DNA of 64,000 nucleotides from Actinobacteria bacterium OV320 (GCA_001298545.1 LJCX01000029.1:744001-808000); one strand, 5' to 3'. Positions 28,307 to 37,372 are shown, counted from the first letter of the stretch. Notes: generated by a model not told the origin, from the sequence alone. Made by a program: numbers and translations.

Positions 28307-28402
28307 CGGGTCGGCGAAACGGACCGGCCCATTCGGCATCAGTCGTCGGATCGCATCACCTGCGAGGCGACGACACGTAACTCGAGGCGAGAGGCCTTCG
28401 AC

Positions 28403-29599
28403 GTGGCAGCACCGCAGAACTACCTCGCAGTCATCAAAGTCATCGGTGTCGGCGGCGGTGGTGTCAATGCCATCAACCGGATGATCGAGGTCGGTCTCAA
28501 GGGCGTCGAGTTCATCGCCATCAACACCGACGCGCAGGCGCTGTTGATGAGCGACGCCGACGTCAAGCTCGACGTCGGCCGTGAACTCACGCGCGGACTC
28601 GGCGCCGGCGCCAACCCGGCCGTGGGCCGCAAGGCCGCCGAGGACCACCGCGAGGAGATCGAGGAGGTCCTCAAGGGGGCCGACATGGTCTTCGTGACGG
28701 CCGGAGAGGGTGGCGGCACCGGCACCGGCGGCGCGCCCGTCGTGGCCAACATCGCACGCAACCTCGGCGCCCTCACCATCGGCGTGGTCACCCGCCCCTT
28801 CACCTTCGAGGGCCGGCGCCGCGCCAATCAGGCAGAGGACGGCATCGCCGAACTCCGCGAAGAGGTCGACACCCTCATCGTCATCCCCAACGACCGACTG
28901 CTCTCGATCTCGGACCGCCAGGTCTCGGTCCTCGACGCCTTCAAGTCGGCCGACCAGGTCCTGCTCTCCGGTGTCCAGGGCATCACCGACCTGATCACCA
29001 CCCCCGGTCTGATCAACCTCGACTTCGCCGACGTGAAGTCGGTCATGTCCGAGGCCGGTTCGGCCCTCATGGGCATCGGCTCGGCCCGTGGCGACGACCG
29101 CGCGGTGGCCGCCGCCGAGATGGCGATCTCCTCGCCGCTCCTGGAGGCCTCGATCGACGGCGCCCGGGGCGTCCTGCTCTCCATCTCCGGCGGCTCCGAC
29201 CTCGGCCTGTTCGAGATCAACGAGGCCGCCCAGCTGGTCAGCGAGGCCGCGCACCCCGAGGCCAACATCATCTTCGGTGCGGTCATCGACGACGCCTTGG
29301 GCGACGAGGTACGGGTCACCGTCATCGCGGCCGGCTTCGACGGGGGCCAGCCCCCGGCCCGCCGGGAGACCGTCATGGGCTCGTCCTCGTCCTCGGCACG
29401 GCGCGAGGAGCCCACTCCGGTGCGGCAGCCCGAGAGCCGGCCGTCCTTCGGTTCGCTCGGCAGCGTGACGCCCAAGGAGGAGGTGCAGCCGGCACCCGAG
29501 CCGGTGGCCGACCTGCCGGTCTCGCCGCCGGTGCCGCCGTCGCGGTCCTACTCGGACAGCGCGGCCGAGGAGCTGGACGTGCCGGACTTCCTGAAGTGA
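28403..29599 (+). CDS. ftsZ: Cell division GTPase FtsZ
   Basis: 398 residues from GTG 28403, with GAGGCGAGAGG upstream. The tubulin signature GGGTGTGGAPVVA is at about residue 108. IKVIGVGGGGVNAINRM starts the GTPase domain, and NLDFADVKSVM is the T7 loop that completes the partner's active site. After about residue 315 comes a Pro/Ser-rich linker ending in DVPDFLK, the conserved C-terminal peptide that binds partners such as SepF. It forms the Z ring at vegetative and sporulation septa. The stop overlaps the next GTG. Confidence 0.98.
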   Translation: MAAPQNYLAVIKVIGVGGGGVNAINRMIEVGLKGVEFIAINTDAQALLMSDADVKLDVGRELTRGLGAGANPAVGRKAAEDHREEIEEVLKGADMVFVTAGEGGGTGTGGAPVVANIARNLGALTIGVVTRPFTFEGRRRANQAEDGIAELREEVDTLIVIPNDRLLSISDRQVSVLDAFKSADQVLLSGVQGITDLITTPGLINLDFADVKSVMSEAGSALMGIGSARGDDRAVAAAEMAISSPLLEASIDGARGVLLSISGGSDLGLFEINEAAQLVSEAAHPEANIIFGAVIDDALGDEVRVTVIAAGFDGGQPPARRETVMGSSSSSARREEPTPVRQPESRPSFGSLGSVTPKEEVQPAPEPVADLPVSPPVPPSRSYSDSAAEELDVPDFLK

Positions 29600-30324
29600 T
29601 AGGACAGCGCGAGAGCGTGAGCGGCGCGCACTTCGCCTTCACCGACCGGTGGGGCGGGGTGAGCGCCGCTCCGTATGAGGAGCTCAACCTCGGCGGAGCG
29701 GTCGGCGACGACCCCGACGCCGTACGCGTCAATCGTGAACTGGCCGCCAAGTCGCTGGGTCTGGACCCCGGCCTGGTCGTCTGGATGAACCAGGTGCACG
29801 GCAATGACGTCGCCGAGGTCGACGGACCGTGGACCACCGGGCTCACCCCGCCGGTCGACGGTCTGGTGACCGCGACCCGGGGGCTCGCCCTCGCCGTGCT
29901 GACGGCGGACTGTGTGCCCGTCCTGCTCGCCGACCCCGTCGCCGGGGTGGTCGCGGCGGCCCACGCCGGGCGGCCCGGCATGGTCAAGGGGATCGTGCCG
30001 GCGGCCATCGACGCGATGGAGTCGCTCGGCGCCGTCCCCTCCCGGATCGTCGCCCGCACCGGACCCGCCGTGTGCGGGCGGTGCTACGAGGTGCCGGAGG
30101 CGATGCGCGCCGAGGTGGCCGCCGTCGAGCCGGCCGCGAGCGCCGAGACGAGCTGGGGCACTCCCGCCGTCGACGTGATCGCCGGGGTGCACGCGCAGCT
30201 CGACCGGCTCGGGGTGCACGACCGGGAGCGGTCGCCGGTGTGCACACGGGAGTCGAACGATCACTTCTCGTATCGCCGCGACCGCTCCACGGGGCGACTC
30301 GCGGGATATGTCTGGTTGGACTGA
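29596..30324 (+). CDS. pgeF: PgeF/YfiH family peptidoglycan editing factor
   Basis: 242 residues, GTG 29596 overlapping the ftsZ stop (GTGA). The fold is the YfiH/DUF152 'multicopper polyphenol oxidoreductase' family, characterised in E. coli as PgeF, which removes wrongly incorporated residues from UDP-MurNAc precursors. Visible motifs: WMNQVHGNDV, LTADCVPVLLADP and AAHAGRPGMVKG, where many homologues have HAGWRG. The putative Cys/His site residues are kept. Coupling to ftsZ supports a cell-wall role. Substrate inferred from the family. Confidence 0.88.
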   Translation: MIGQRESVSGAHFAFTDRWGGVSAAPYEELNLGGAVGDDPDAVRVNRELAAKSLGLDPGLVVWMNQVHGNDVAEVDGPWTTGLTPPVDGLVTATRGLALAVLTADCVPVLLADPVAGVVAAAHAGRPGMVKGIVPAAIDAMESLGAVPSRIVARTGPAVCGRCYEVPEAMRAEVAAVEPAASAETSWGTPAVDVIAGVHAQLDRLGVHDRERSPVCTRESNDHFSYRRDRSTGRLAGYVWLD

Positions 30325-30330
30325 TGGGGC

Positions 30331-31050
30331 ATGACGGACCGTAAGCACGAACTCACCGCAAACCTCGCGAAGGTGGAGGATCGGATCGCCGCCGCCTGTG
30401 CGGCCGCGGGCCGCGCACGGGAGGAGGTGACCCTGATCGTGGTCACCAAGACCTACCCGGCGAGCGATGTGCGGCTCCTGTCGGAACTCGGCGTGCGCCA
30501 TGTCGCCGAGAACAAGGACCAGGACGCGGCGCCCAAGGCGGCCGAGTGCGCCGGGCTGCCGCTGCGCTGGCACTTCGTGGGCCAGTTGCAGACCAACAAG
30601 GTGCGTTCCGTGGTCGGTTACGCGGACGTGGTGCAGTCCGTCGACCGGGCCCGGCTGGTGACGGCCCTGTCGAAGGAGGCCGTGCGGGCCGGGCGCGAGG
30701 TGGGCTGTCTGCTGCAGGTGGCGCTCGACGCCGGGGCGAGCGAGCGGGGTGAGCGGGGCGGTGTGGCCCCGGGCGGCGTCGAGGAGTTGGCTGCTCTGGT
30801 CGCCGGATCGCCGGGGCTGCGCCTTGACGGACTGATGACCGTCGCACCTCTGACCGGGGAGTACGCCGGGCGCCGACGCGAGGCCTTCGGGCGGTTGATG
30901 GATTTGTCGACTGACCTGCGCCGAGCCCATCCGGCTGCGAACATGGTGTCGGCAGGGATGAGTGCGGACCTCGAGGATGCCGTGGCGGCCGGAGCGACAC
31001 ATGTACGCGTCGGCACTGCGGTACTCGGAGTCCGCCCCAGGCTCGGGTAA
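30331..31050 (+). CDS. YggS/PROSC family pyridoxal phosphate homeostasis protein
   Basis: 239 residues from ATG 30331, 6 nt after pgeF. It is a single-domain alanine-racemase-like barrel. The PLP lysine lies in LIVVTKTYP (about residue 37), with HFVGQLQTNKV and SAGMSADLEDAVAAGATHVRVGTAVLG as the phosphate-binding and C-terminal blocks. The family controls free PLP levels and has no known enzyme activity. The typical ENK-Q motif is slightly altered (ENKDQDAAPKA). The same gene order occurs in many Gram-positive dcw clusters. Confidence 0.92.
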   Translation: MTDRKHELTANLAKVEDRIAAACAAAGRAREEVTLIVVTKTYPASDVRLLSELGVRHVAENKDQDAAPKAAECAGLPLRWHFVGQLQTNKVRSVVGYADVVQSVDRARLVTALSKEAVRAGREVGCLLQVALDAGASERGERGGVAPGGVEELAALVAGSPGLRLDGLMTVAPLTGEYAGRRREAFGRLMDLSTDLRRAHPAANMVSAGMSADLEDAVAAGATHVRVGTAVLGVRPRLG

Positions 31051-31178
31051 CGTCGCCAGGAAGTCGGACCACAGCAGAAAATATGGTCATTACCGCCGAA
31101 GGGCGGACACAAGGGCCACGTGGATCGCGGGACTTGGCAGTTGAAAGTCGATCCACCACAGAGCGGAGGACTCAGAGA

Positions 31179-31820
31179 ATGGCCGGCGCGATGCGCAAGA
31201 TGGCGGTCTACCTCGGCCTCGTGGAGGACGATGGGTACGACGGCCGGGGATTCGACCCCGACGACGACTTCGAACCCGAGCTCGACCCGGAGCCCGAGCG
31301 GGACCACCGGCGACACGAGCCGTCCCACCAGTCACATGGTGCGCATCAGTCCCAAAGGGACGAAGAGGTGCGAATCGTGCAGCCACCGGCGCAGCGTGAG
31401 CCGGTGGCTCGTTCCGCTTCGCTAGGCGCGGAATCCGGGCGTCCGGCGCGCATCGCGCCCGTGGCATCCATCACACAAGAACGTCAGTCCCTGGAGAAGA
31501 ACGCACCGGTGATCATGCCCAAGGTCGTGTCGGAACGAGAGCCGTACCGGATCACCACGCTTCACCCCCGGACCTACAACGAGGCCCGTACCATCGGGGA
31601 ACACTTCCGTGAGGGCACCCCGGTGATCATGAATCTGACTGAGATGGATGACACAGACGCGAAGCGACTTGTCGACTTTGCGGCCGGTTTGGTGTTTGGT
31701 CTTCACGGCAGCATCGAGCGGGTGACGCAGAAGGTGTTCCTGTTGTCGCCTGCTAACGTCGATGTCACGGCGGAGGACAAGGCCCGCATCGCAGAGGGCG
31801 GGTTCTTCAACCAGAGCTGA
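31179..31820 (+). CDS. sepF: SepF, FtsZ membrane anchor
   Basis: 213 residues. ATG 31179 has GGAGGA 8 nt upstream; the open frame extends to 31083 without a ribosome site. The N-terminus MAGAMRKMAVYLGL can form an amphipathic membrane helix. An acidic, His-rich linker follows (residues 18-110). The C-terminal SepF domain includes ITTLHPRTYNEARTIGEHF, VIMNLTEMDDTDAKRLVDFA and FLLSPANVDV. It tethers the FtsZ C-terminal peptide to the membrane, which in actinobacteria lacking FtsA is essential. The 128-nt upstream gap contains an 8-bp inverted repeat (31120-31127/31149-31156). Confidence 0.95.
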   Translation: MAGAMRKMAVYLGLVEDDGYDGRGFDPDDDFEPELDPEPERDHRRHEPSHQSHGAHQSQRDEEVRIVQPPAQREPVARSASLGAESGRPARIAPVASITQERQSLEKNAPVIMPKVVSEREPYRITTLHPRTYNEARTIGEHFREGTPVIMNLTEMDDTDAKRLVDFAAGLVFGLHGSIERVTQKVFLLSPANVDVTAEDKARIAEGGFFNQS

Positions 31821-31882
31821 GACGCTCGACCGGAAACGGCAGTACAGAGAAGCACGGAACAGGGGAGAGGGAAGCACCGAAC

Positions 31883-32167
31883 ATGAGCGTGGTCCTGGAT
31901 GTCGTCTACATCGCGCTGATGGTCTTCCTCATCGTGCTCATCTTCCGGTTGGTCATGGACTACGTCTTCCAGTTCGCCCGCTCATGGCAGCCCGGCAAGG
32001 CGATGGTGGTCGTTCTGGAGGCCACCTACACTGTCACCGATCCACCGCTCAAGCTTCTTCGGCGGGTCATCCCGCCGTTGCGTCTCGGGGGCGTGGCGCT
32101 CGACCTGTCCTTCTTCGTACTGATGATCATCGTCTACATCCTGATCTCGATCGTGAGTCGGCTGTGA
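31883..32167 (+). CDS. YggT family membrane protein
   Basis: 94 residues from ATG 31883, preceded by GGGGAGAGGGA. It has two membrane helices (about residues 5-25 and 70-92) around a loop with KAMVVVLEATYTVTDPPLKLLRRVIPPLRLGG, the YggT signature. It is conserved between sepF and divIVA in actinobacteria. YggT/YlmG proteins are implicated in membrane or division organisation; the mechanism is not known. Confidence 0.92.
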   Translation: MSVVLDVVYIALMVFLIVLIFRLVMDYVFQFARSWQPGKAMVVVLEATYTVTDPPLKLLRRVIPPLRLGGVALDLSFFVLMIIVYILISIVSRL

Positions 32168-32219
32168 GCGATGTGAACTACCGTCTTGCCGATGCCGAAG
32201 ACTACGTTGAGGTGAAGAG

Positions 32220-33506
32220 ATGCCGTTGACCCCCGAGGACGTGCGGAACAAGCAGTTCACGACCGTCCGCCTCCGAGAAGGCTATGACGAGGACGAGGTC
32301 GATGCCTTCCTCGACGAGGTCGAAGCCGAACTGACCCGCCTGCTTCGTGAGAACGAGGACCTGCGGGCCAAACTGGCCGCGGCCACGCGCGCTGCTGCCC
32401 AGAACCAGCAGAACATGCGCAAGCCGCCCGAACAGGACCAGCAGCAGGGTGGCATGCCCCAGCAAGGTGGCATGCAGCAAGGCGGTATGCAGCAGGGCGG
32501 TATGCAGCAGGGCGGTATGCAGCAACAGGGCATGCCCCAGCAGGGGATGCCTCCGCAGGGCATGCCGCAGCAGGGCATGCGAGGCCCGGGCGCCCCGGTG
32601 CCCGCCGGCATATCGGGCCCGCCGCAGCAGCAGATGGGTGGCCCCATGGGTGGCCCGCCCCAGCTGCCGAGCGGTGCGCCGCAGTTGCCCGCCGGACCCA
32701 ACGGTGGTCAGGGCGGTCCGCAGGGTCAGGGTCCGATGGGCCAGGGTCCGATGGGTCAGAACCCCATGCAGCAGCAGATGGGCCAGGGCCCCATGGGTCA
32801 GGGTCCGATGGGTCAGGGCCCGATGGGCCAGAACCCCATGCAGCAGCAGATGGGTGGCCCGATGGGTGGCCCCATGGGTGGTCCGATGGGCGGCCCCGGT
32901 CAGGGTCCCGGTGGCGACAGCGCCGCCCGTGTCCTGTCGCTGGCCCAGCAGACCGCAGACCAGGCGATCGCCGAGGCCCGTTCCGAGGCCAACAAGATCG
33001 TGGGTGAGGCGCGTTCGCGTGCCGAGGGTCTCGAGCGGGACGCCCGTGCCAAGGCCGACGCCCTGGAGCGGGACGCGCAGGAGAAGCACCGCGTCGCGAT
33101 GGGCTCCCTGGAGTCCGCCCGCGCCACGCTGGAGCGCAAGGTCGAGGACCTGCGTGGCTTCGAGCGCGAGTACCGCACGCGTCTGAAGTCCTACCTCGAG
33201 TCCCAGCTCCGTCAGCTGGAGACCCAGGCCGACGACTCCCTCGCTCCGCCGCGCACTCCGGCCACGGCATCGCTGCCGCCGTCCCCGGCGCCTTCCATGG
33301 CTCCGGCCGGCGCCGGTGCTCCGTCCTACGGCGGCAACCCGGGCATGGGTGCTCCCAGCCCGGCGGCCCCGTCCTACGGCGGGCAGCAGCAGATGTCCCC
33401 GGCGATGACCCAGCCGATGGCTCCGGTGCGGCCGCAGGGCCCGTCGCCGATGGGCCAGGCTCCCTCGCCGATGCGTGGTTTCCTCATCGACGAGGACGAC
33501 AACTGA
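32220..33506 (+). CDS. divIVA: Polar growth determinant DivIVA (Wag31)
   Basis: 428 residues. The N-terminal membrane-curvature-sensing domain (LTPEDVRNKQFTTVRL, then a short coiled coil) spans residues 2-60. A long Gln/Gly/Met/Pro-rich linker (about 66-235) contains two repeat arrays, and the second coiled coil covers about 240-330. The C-terminus is Pro/Gly-rich and ends in FLIDEDDN. DivIVA marks hyphal tips and directs apical wall growth and branching; it is essential in Streptomyces. ATG 32220 has GAGGTGAAG upstream. A strong terminator follows. Confidence 0.96.
   Translation: MPLTPEDVRNKQFTTVRLREGYDEDEVDAFLDEVEAELTRLLRENEDLRAKLAAATRAAAQNQQNMRKPPEQDQQQGGMPQQGGMQQGGMQQGGMQQGGMQQQGMPQQGMPPQGMPQQGMRGPGAPVPAGISGPPQQQMGGPMGGPPQLPSGAPQLPAGPNGGQGGPQGQGPMGQGPMGQNPMQQQMGQGPMGQGPMGQGPMGQNPMQQQMGGPMGGPMGGPMGGPGQGPGGDSAARVLSLAQQTADQAIAEARSEANKIVGEARSRAEGLERDARAKADALERDAQEKHRVAMGSLESARATLERKVEDLRGFEREYRTRLKSYLESQLRQLETQADDSLAPPRTPATASLPPSPAPSMAPAGAGAPSYGGNPGMGAPSPAAPSYGGQQQMSPAMTQPMAPVRPQGPSPMGQAPSPMRGFLIDEDDN
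32441..32580 (+). repeat. 15-bp repeats in divIVA linker (QQGGM units)
   Basis: Near-identical 15-bp units of CAGCAGGGCGGTATG encode QQGGM, four or more in tandem, then grade into QQGMP units. They lie in the variable linker at residues about 74-120. Copy number is probably variable between strains. Confidence 0.8.
32704..32915 (+). repeat. Second divIVA linker array (GQGPM and MGGP units)
   Basis: Repeated 15-bp units of GGTCAGGGTCCGATG (GQGPM) in two blocks, each followed by an almost identical stretch encoding QNPMQQQMG, then 12-bp MGGP units. The two blocks suggest a segmental duplication of about 75 nt within the linker. Confidence 0.78.
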
Positions 33507-33541
33507 CGGCCTGTAGTACGCCTTAGGCGTCGGCAGCGTTC

Positions 33542-33583
33542 AAAGGGCGGGACCCCGGATCACCATCCGGGGTCCCGCCCTTT
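33542..33583 (+). terminator. Intrinsic terminator of the dcw cluster after divIVA
   Basis: A perfect 19-bp stem (33542-33560 with 33565-33583), loop CACC, followed by TTTT on the plus strand. It starts 35 nt after the divIVA stop. Confidence 0.93.
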
Positions 33584-33630
33584 TACGCGTGTTGAGGGCG
33601 ATCATGCGCGCGACTTCCTCCGTGAGGACG

Positions 33631-33667
33631 CCGGGCCCTCCGCACGCCGGACATGCGGAGGGCCCGG
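33631..33667 (-). terminator. Hairpin terminator downstream of ileS
   Basis: A 14-bp perfect stem (33631-33644 with 33654-33667, CCGGGCCCTCCGCA) over a 9-nt loop, 35 nt beyond the ileS stop. No clear T-tract, as often in Streptomyces. Confidence 0.75.
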
Positions 33668-33702
33668 CCCCCCTCGGGGGAACCGGGCCCTCGCGGAGGT
33701 GC

Positions 33703-36700
33703 TTACGCCTTGCGCAGGCGGAACGTCAGCGTCAGGGCGTCGTCCGTGAACGGGGCGCCGTAGGTGTCGTCCGCCTCACCCTGGGCGAAGTCCGTGGCGA
33801 GGACCTCGTCGGCGATGAGGCCGGCGTGGCCGGACAGGGCGTCGGCGGTCGCCGGGTCGGTCGCGGTCCAGCGCAGCGCGATGCGGTCGGCGACGTCGAG
33901 GCCGCTGTTCTTGCGGGCCTCCTGGATCAGCCGGATCGCGTCCCGGGCCAGACCCGCGCGCCGCAGCTCCTCGGTGATCTCCAGGTCGAGGGCGACCGTC
34001 GCGCCGGAGTCGGAGGCGACCGACCAGCCCTCGCGCGGGGTCTCCGTGATGATGACCTCGTCGGGGGCCAGGGTGATCGTCTCGCCGTCGACCTCCACCG
34101 AGGCCGTGCCCTCGCGCAGGGCTAGGGAGAGGGCGGCGGCGTCGGCGTTCGCGACGGCCTTGGCCACGTCCTGGACGCGCTTGCCGAACCGCTTGCCCAG
34201 AGCGCGGAAGTTGGCCTTGGCGGTCGTGTCGACCAGGCTGCCGCCGACCTCGGAGAGGGACGCCAGCGACTCGACGTTGAGCTCCTCCGTGATCTGCCCG
34301 TGCAGCTCGCGGTCGAGGGCGTCGAAGCCGCTCGCGGCGATCAGGGCGCGCTTCAGGGGCTGGCGGGTCTTCACGCCCGACTCCGCGCGGGTGGCGCGGC
34401 CCAGTTCCACCAGACGGCGGACCAGGACCATCTGCTTCGACAGCTCCGGGTCGATCGCGGCGAGGTCCGCCTCCGGCCAGGCGGCCAGGTGGACGGAGTC
34501 CGGGGCGCCCGGGACGACCGGCACGACGAGGTCCTGCCAGACCCGCTCGGTGATGAACGGGGTCAGCGGGGCCATCAGCTTGGTGACCGTCTCGACGACC
34601 TCGTGCAGGGTGCGCAGCGCGGCCTTGTCGCCCTGCCAGAAGCGGCGACGGCTGCGGCGGACGTACCAGTTGGACAGGTCGTCGACGAACGCGGAGAGCA
34701 GCTTGCCGGCGCGCTGGGTGTCGTACGCCTCCAGAGCCTGCGTCACCTGGTCGGTGAGCGCGTGGAGTTCGGAGAGCAGCCAGCGGTCCAGGATCGGGCG
34801 GTCGGCCGGGGCCGGGTCGGCCTCGCTCGGCGCCCAGCCGGACGTACGGGCGTACAGGGCCTGGAAGGCGACCGTGTTCCAGTACGTCAGGAGCGTCTTG
34901 CGGACGACCTCCTGGATCGTGTTGTGGCCCACGCGGCGGGCCGCCCACGGGGAGCCGCCGGCCGCCATGAACCAGCGGACCGCGTCGGCGCCGTGCTGGT
35001 CCATCAGCGGGATCGGCTGCAGGATGTTGCCCAGGTGCTTGGACATCTTGCGGCCGTCCTCGGCGAGGATGTGGCCCAGGCAGACGACGTTCTCGTACGA
35101 CGACTTGTCGAAGACCAGCGTGCCGACGGCCATCAGCGTGTAGAACCAGCCGCGGGTCTGGTCGATGGCCTCGCTGATGAACTGCGCCGGGTAGCGGGAC
35201 TCGAAGAGGTCCTTGTTCTTGTACGGGTAGCCCCACTGCGCGAACGGCATCGAACCCGAGTCGTACCAGGCGTCGATGACCTCCGGCACGCGCGTGGCCG
35301 TCCGCCCGCAGTCGTCGTGGGGGCAGGCGAAGGTGACCGCGTCGATGTACGGGCGGTGCGGGTCCAGCTCGGACTGGTCGGTGCCGGTCAGCTCGGTGAG
35401 CTCCGCGCGGGAGCCGGCGACGGTGAGGTGGTCCTCCTCGCAGCGCCAGATCGGCAGCGGGGTCCCCCAGTAGCGGTTGCGGGAGAGCGCCCAGTCGATG
35501 TTGTTGTTCAGCCAGTCGCCGTACCGGCCGTGCTTGACCGTGTCCGGGAACCAGTTGGTCTTCTCGTTCTCCTGGAGGAGGCGGTCCTTGACGGCCGTGG
35601 TGCGGATGTACCAGGACGGCTGCGCGTAGTAGAGGAGCGCGGTGTGGCAGCGCCAGCAGTGCGGGTAGCTGTGCTCGTACGGGATGTGCTTGAAGAGGAG
35701 GCCGCGCTGCTGGAGGTCCTCGGTGAGCTTTTCGTCCGCCTTCTTGAAGAAGACGCCGCCGACCATCGGGACGGACTCCTCGAAGGTGCCGTCCGGGCGT
35801 ACCGGGTTGACGACGGGCAGGCCGTAGGAGCGGCAGACCTTGAGGTCGTCCTCACCGAAGGCGGGGGACTGGTGGACCAGACCGGTGCCGTCCTCGGTGG
35901 TGACGTACTCGGCGTTCACCACGTAGTGGGCGGGTTCCGGGAACTCCACGAGCTCGAACGGACGTTGATAGGTCCAGCGCTCCATTTCGGCGCCGGTGAA
36001 GGTCTGGCCGGTGGTCTCCCAGCCCTCGCCGAGCGCCTTGGCGACCAGCGGCTCGGCGACGACCAGCTTCTCCTCGCCGTTGGTCGCCACGACGTAGGGG
36101 ACCTCGGGGTGCGCGGCCACGGCCGTGTTGGAGACCAGTGTCCAGGGGGTCGTCGTCCACACCAGGAGGGCGGCCTCGCCGGCGAGCGGACCGGAGGTGA
36201 GCGGGAAACGGACGTACACGGAGGGGTCGACGACCGTCTCGTAGCCCTGGGCCAGCTCGTGGTCGGACAGACCCGTGCCGCAGCGCGGGCACCAGGGGGC
36301 GACGCGGTGGTCCTGGACCAGCAGGCCCTTGTTGAAGATCTCCTTCAGCGACCACCAGACCGACTCGATGTACTCGGGGTCCATCGTGACGTAGGCGTCG
36401 TCGAGGTCGACCCAGTAGCCCATGCGGGTCGTCAGCTCGGAGAACGCGTCGGTGTGGCGGAGCACGGACTCGCGGCACTTGTCGTTGAAGGCGGCGATGC
36501 CGTACGCCTCGATGTCCTGCTTGCCGGAGAAGCCGAGCTCCTTCTCGACCGCCAGCTCCACCGGGAGGCCGTGGCAGTCCCAGCCGGCCTTGCGGGCCAC
36601 GTGGTAGCCGCGCATGGTGCGGAAGCGGGGGAAGACGTCCTTGAAGACGCGCGCCTCGATGTGGTGGGCGCCCGGCATTCCGTTGGCGGTGGGCGGGCCC

Positions 36701-36870
36701 TCGTAGAACACCCACTCGGGGCGGCCCTCGGACTGCTCCAGGCTCTTGGCGAAGATCTTCTGCTCGCGCCAGAAGTCGAGCACCGCGTGCTCGAGGGCGG
36801 GCAGGTCGACCTGGGCGGGCACCTGGCGGTACTGCGGCTGCGTATTCAACGAGCTTCCTCCGGCGGACAT
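33703..36870 (-). CDS. ileS: Isoleucyl-tRNA synthetase (type 2)
   Basis: 1055 residues from ATG 36870. It charges tRNA-Ile and edits Val-tRNA-Ile. The class I signature appears as PGAHHIEARVFKD (HIGH-like, about residue 65) and DGRKMSKHLGN (KMSKS-like). The editing domain contains LLVWTTTPWTLVSNTAVA, and Cys/His-rich stretches APWCPRCGTGLSDHE and CHTALLYY are present. The size and HHIEAR form fit the eukaryote-like type 2 enzyme of actinobacteria. Expression should be controlled by the T-box leader upstream. It is convergent with divIVA. Confidence 0.97.
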   Translation of the reverse strand: MSAGGSSLNTQPQYRQVPAQVDLPALEHAVLDFWREQKIFAKSLEQSEGRPEWVFYEGPPTANGMPGAHHIEARVFKDVFPRFRTMRGYHVARKAGWDCHGLPVELAVEKELGFSGKQDIEAYGIAAFNDKCRESVLRHTDAFSELTTRMGYWVDLDDAYVTMDPEYIESVWWSLKEIFNKGLLVQDHRVAPWCPRCGTGLSDHELAQGYETVVDPSVYVRFPLTSGPLAGEAALLVWTTTPWTLVSNTAVAAHPEVPYVVATNGEEKLVVAEPLVAKALGEGWETTGQTFTGAEMERWTYQRPFELVEFPEPAHYVVNAEYVTTEDGTGLVHQSPAFGEDDLKVCRSYGLPVVNPVRPDGTFEESVPMVGGVFFKKADEKLTEDLQQRGLLFKHIPYEHSYPHCWRCHTALLYYAQPSWYIRTTAVKDRLLQENEKTNWFPDTVKHGRYGDWLNNNIDWALSRNRYWGTPLPIWRCEEDHLTVAGSRAELTELTGTDQSELDPHRPYIDAVTFACPHDDCGRTATRVPEVIDAWYDSGSMPFAQWGYPYKNKDLFESRYPAQFISEAIDQTRGWFYTLMAVGTLVFDKSSYENVVCLGHILAEDGRKMSKHLGNILQPIPLMDQHGADAVRWFMAAGGSPWAARRVGHNTIQEVVRKTLLTYWNTVAFQALYARTSGWAPSEADPAPADRPILDRWLLSELHALTDQVTQALEAYDTQRAGKLLSAFVDDLSNWYVRRSRRRFWQGDKAALRTLHEVVETVTKLMAPLTPFITERVWQDLVVPVVPGAPDSVHLAAWPEADLAAIDPELSKQMVLVRRLVELGRATRAESGVKTRQPLKRALIAASGFDALDRELHGQITEELNVESLASLSEVGGSLVDTTAKANFRALGKRFGKRVQDVAKAVANADAAALSLALREGTASVEVDGETITLAPDEVIITETPREGWSVASDSGATVALDLEITEELRRAGLARDAIRLIQEARKNSGLDVADRIALRWTATDPATADALSGHAGLIADEVLATDFAQGEADDTYGAPFTDDALTLTFRLRKA

Positions 36871-37151
36871 ACTGCCTTCCGTCGGAGGGACGAGAGCCGA
36901 CTTGCCTGTCTACGCCGTGTGCGGCGCGCTCCCGCGGTACCACCCTCCTTGGCCCTCCGGTGCGCTCCATGCGCCGGTGAGCCCCCTCATTGGGGTCGCG
37001 ATGCCGGTTCTACTGGCCCTCGCCTGTCGGCTGCGGCTTTCTTCCGGCGGCTCCGGGGTGATCTTCACGTCGCGCTCGCCCCCGGGCTTCCACCGTCCCC
37101 GGGTCGCTCTGGGCTGCGTACGCCGCTACTCGTCCCCATCCACACTTTTCG
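36871..37151 (-). ncRNA. T-box riboswitch leader of ileS
   Basis: The minus-strand leader contains the T-box bulge TGGTACCGCG (36942-36933), which pairs with the uncharged tRNA acceptor end. A candidate isoleucine specifier codon ATC (37062-37060) lies upstream in GTGAAGATCACC, as in other ileS T-boxes. Near the start, CCTCCG can pair with CGGAAGG around the ribosome site, suggesting translational sequestration as described for actinobacterial ileS T-boxes. The 5' end is taken from the TACACT -10 box at 37163-37158. Stem boundaries are approximate. Confidence 0.85.
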
Positions 37152-37157
37152 CTCCGC

Positions 37158-37163
37158 CCAGTG
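37158..37163 (-). promoter_or_regulatory. -10 box (TACACT) of the ileS leader
   Basis: On the minus strand TACACT lies about 7 nt before the inferred 5' end of the T-box leader. No clear -35 hexamer is visible. Confidence 0.45.
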
Positions 37164-37372
37164 TACGGCTCCCCGACGACAGCGGCCGACGGGTTTTCGG
37201 GGGCGCGGGACCCGGTCGACGACCGAGTCCGTAATGACCCGAATGGTGGCTATGTGTGATGGTGTGTGCGTTCGGATTCCGGGATGTCCGGCTCGGCGGA
37301 TTACCGGGCGGGGAGCTGGGCACAACGGATGCAGGCTTGCCGCGAGGCGGGCGAATCGAGCGGTGCGCCCCG

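Noticed and set aside
32441..32915. CRISPR array in divIVA repeats
   Set aside because: The 15-bp units are contiguous, in frame and have no spacers.
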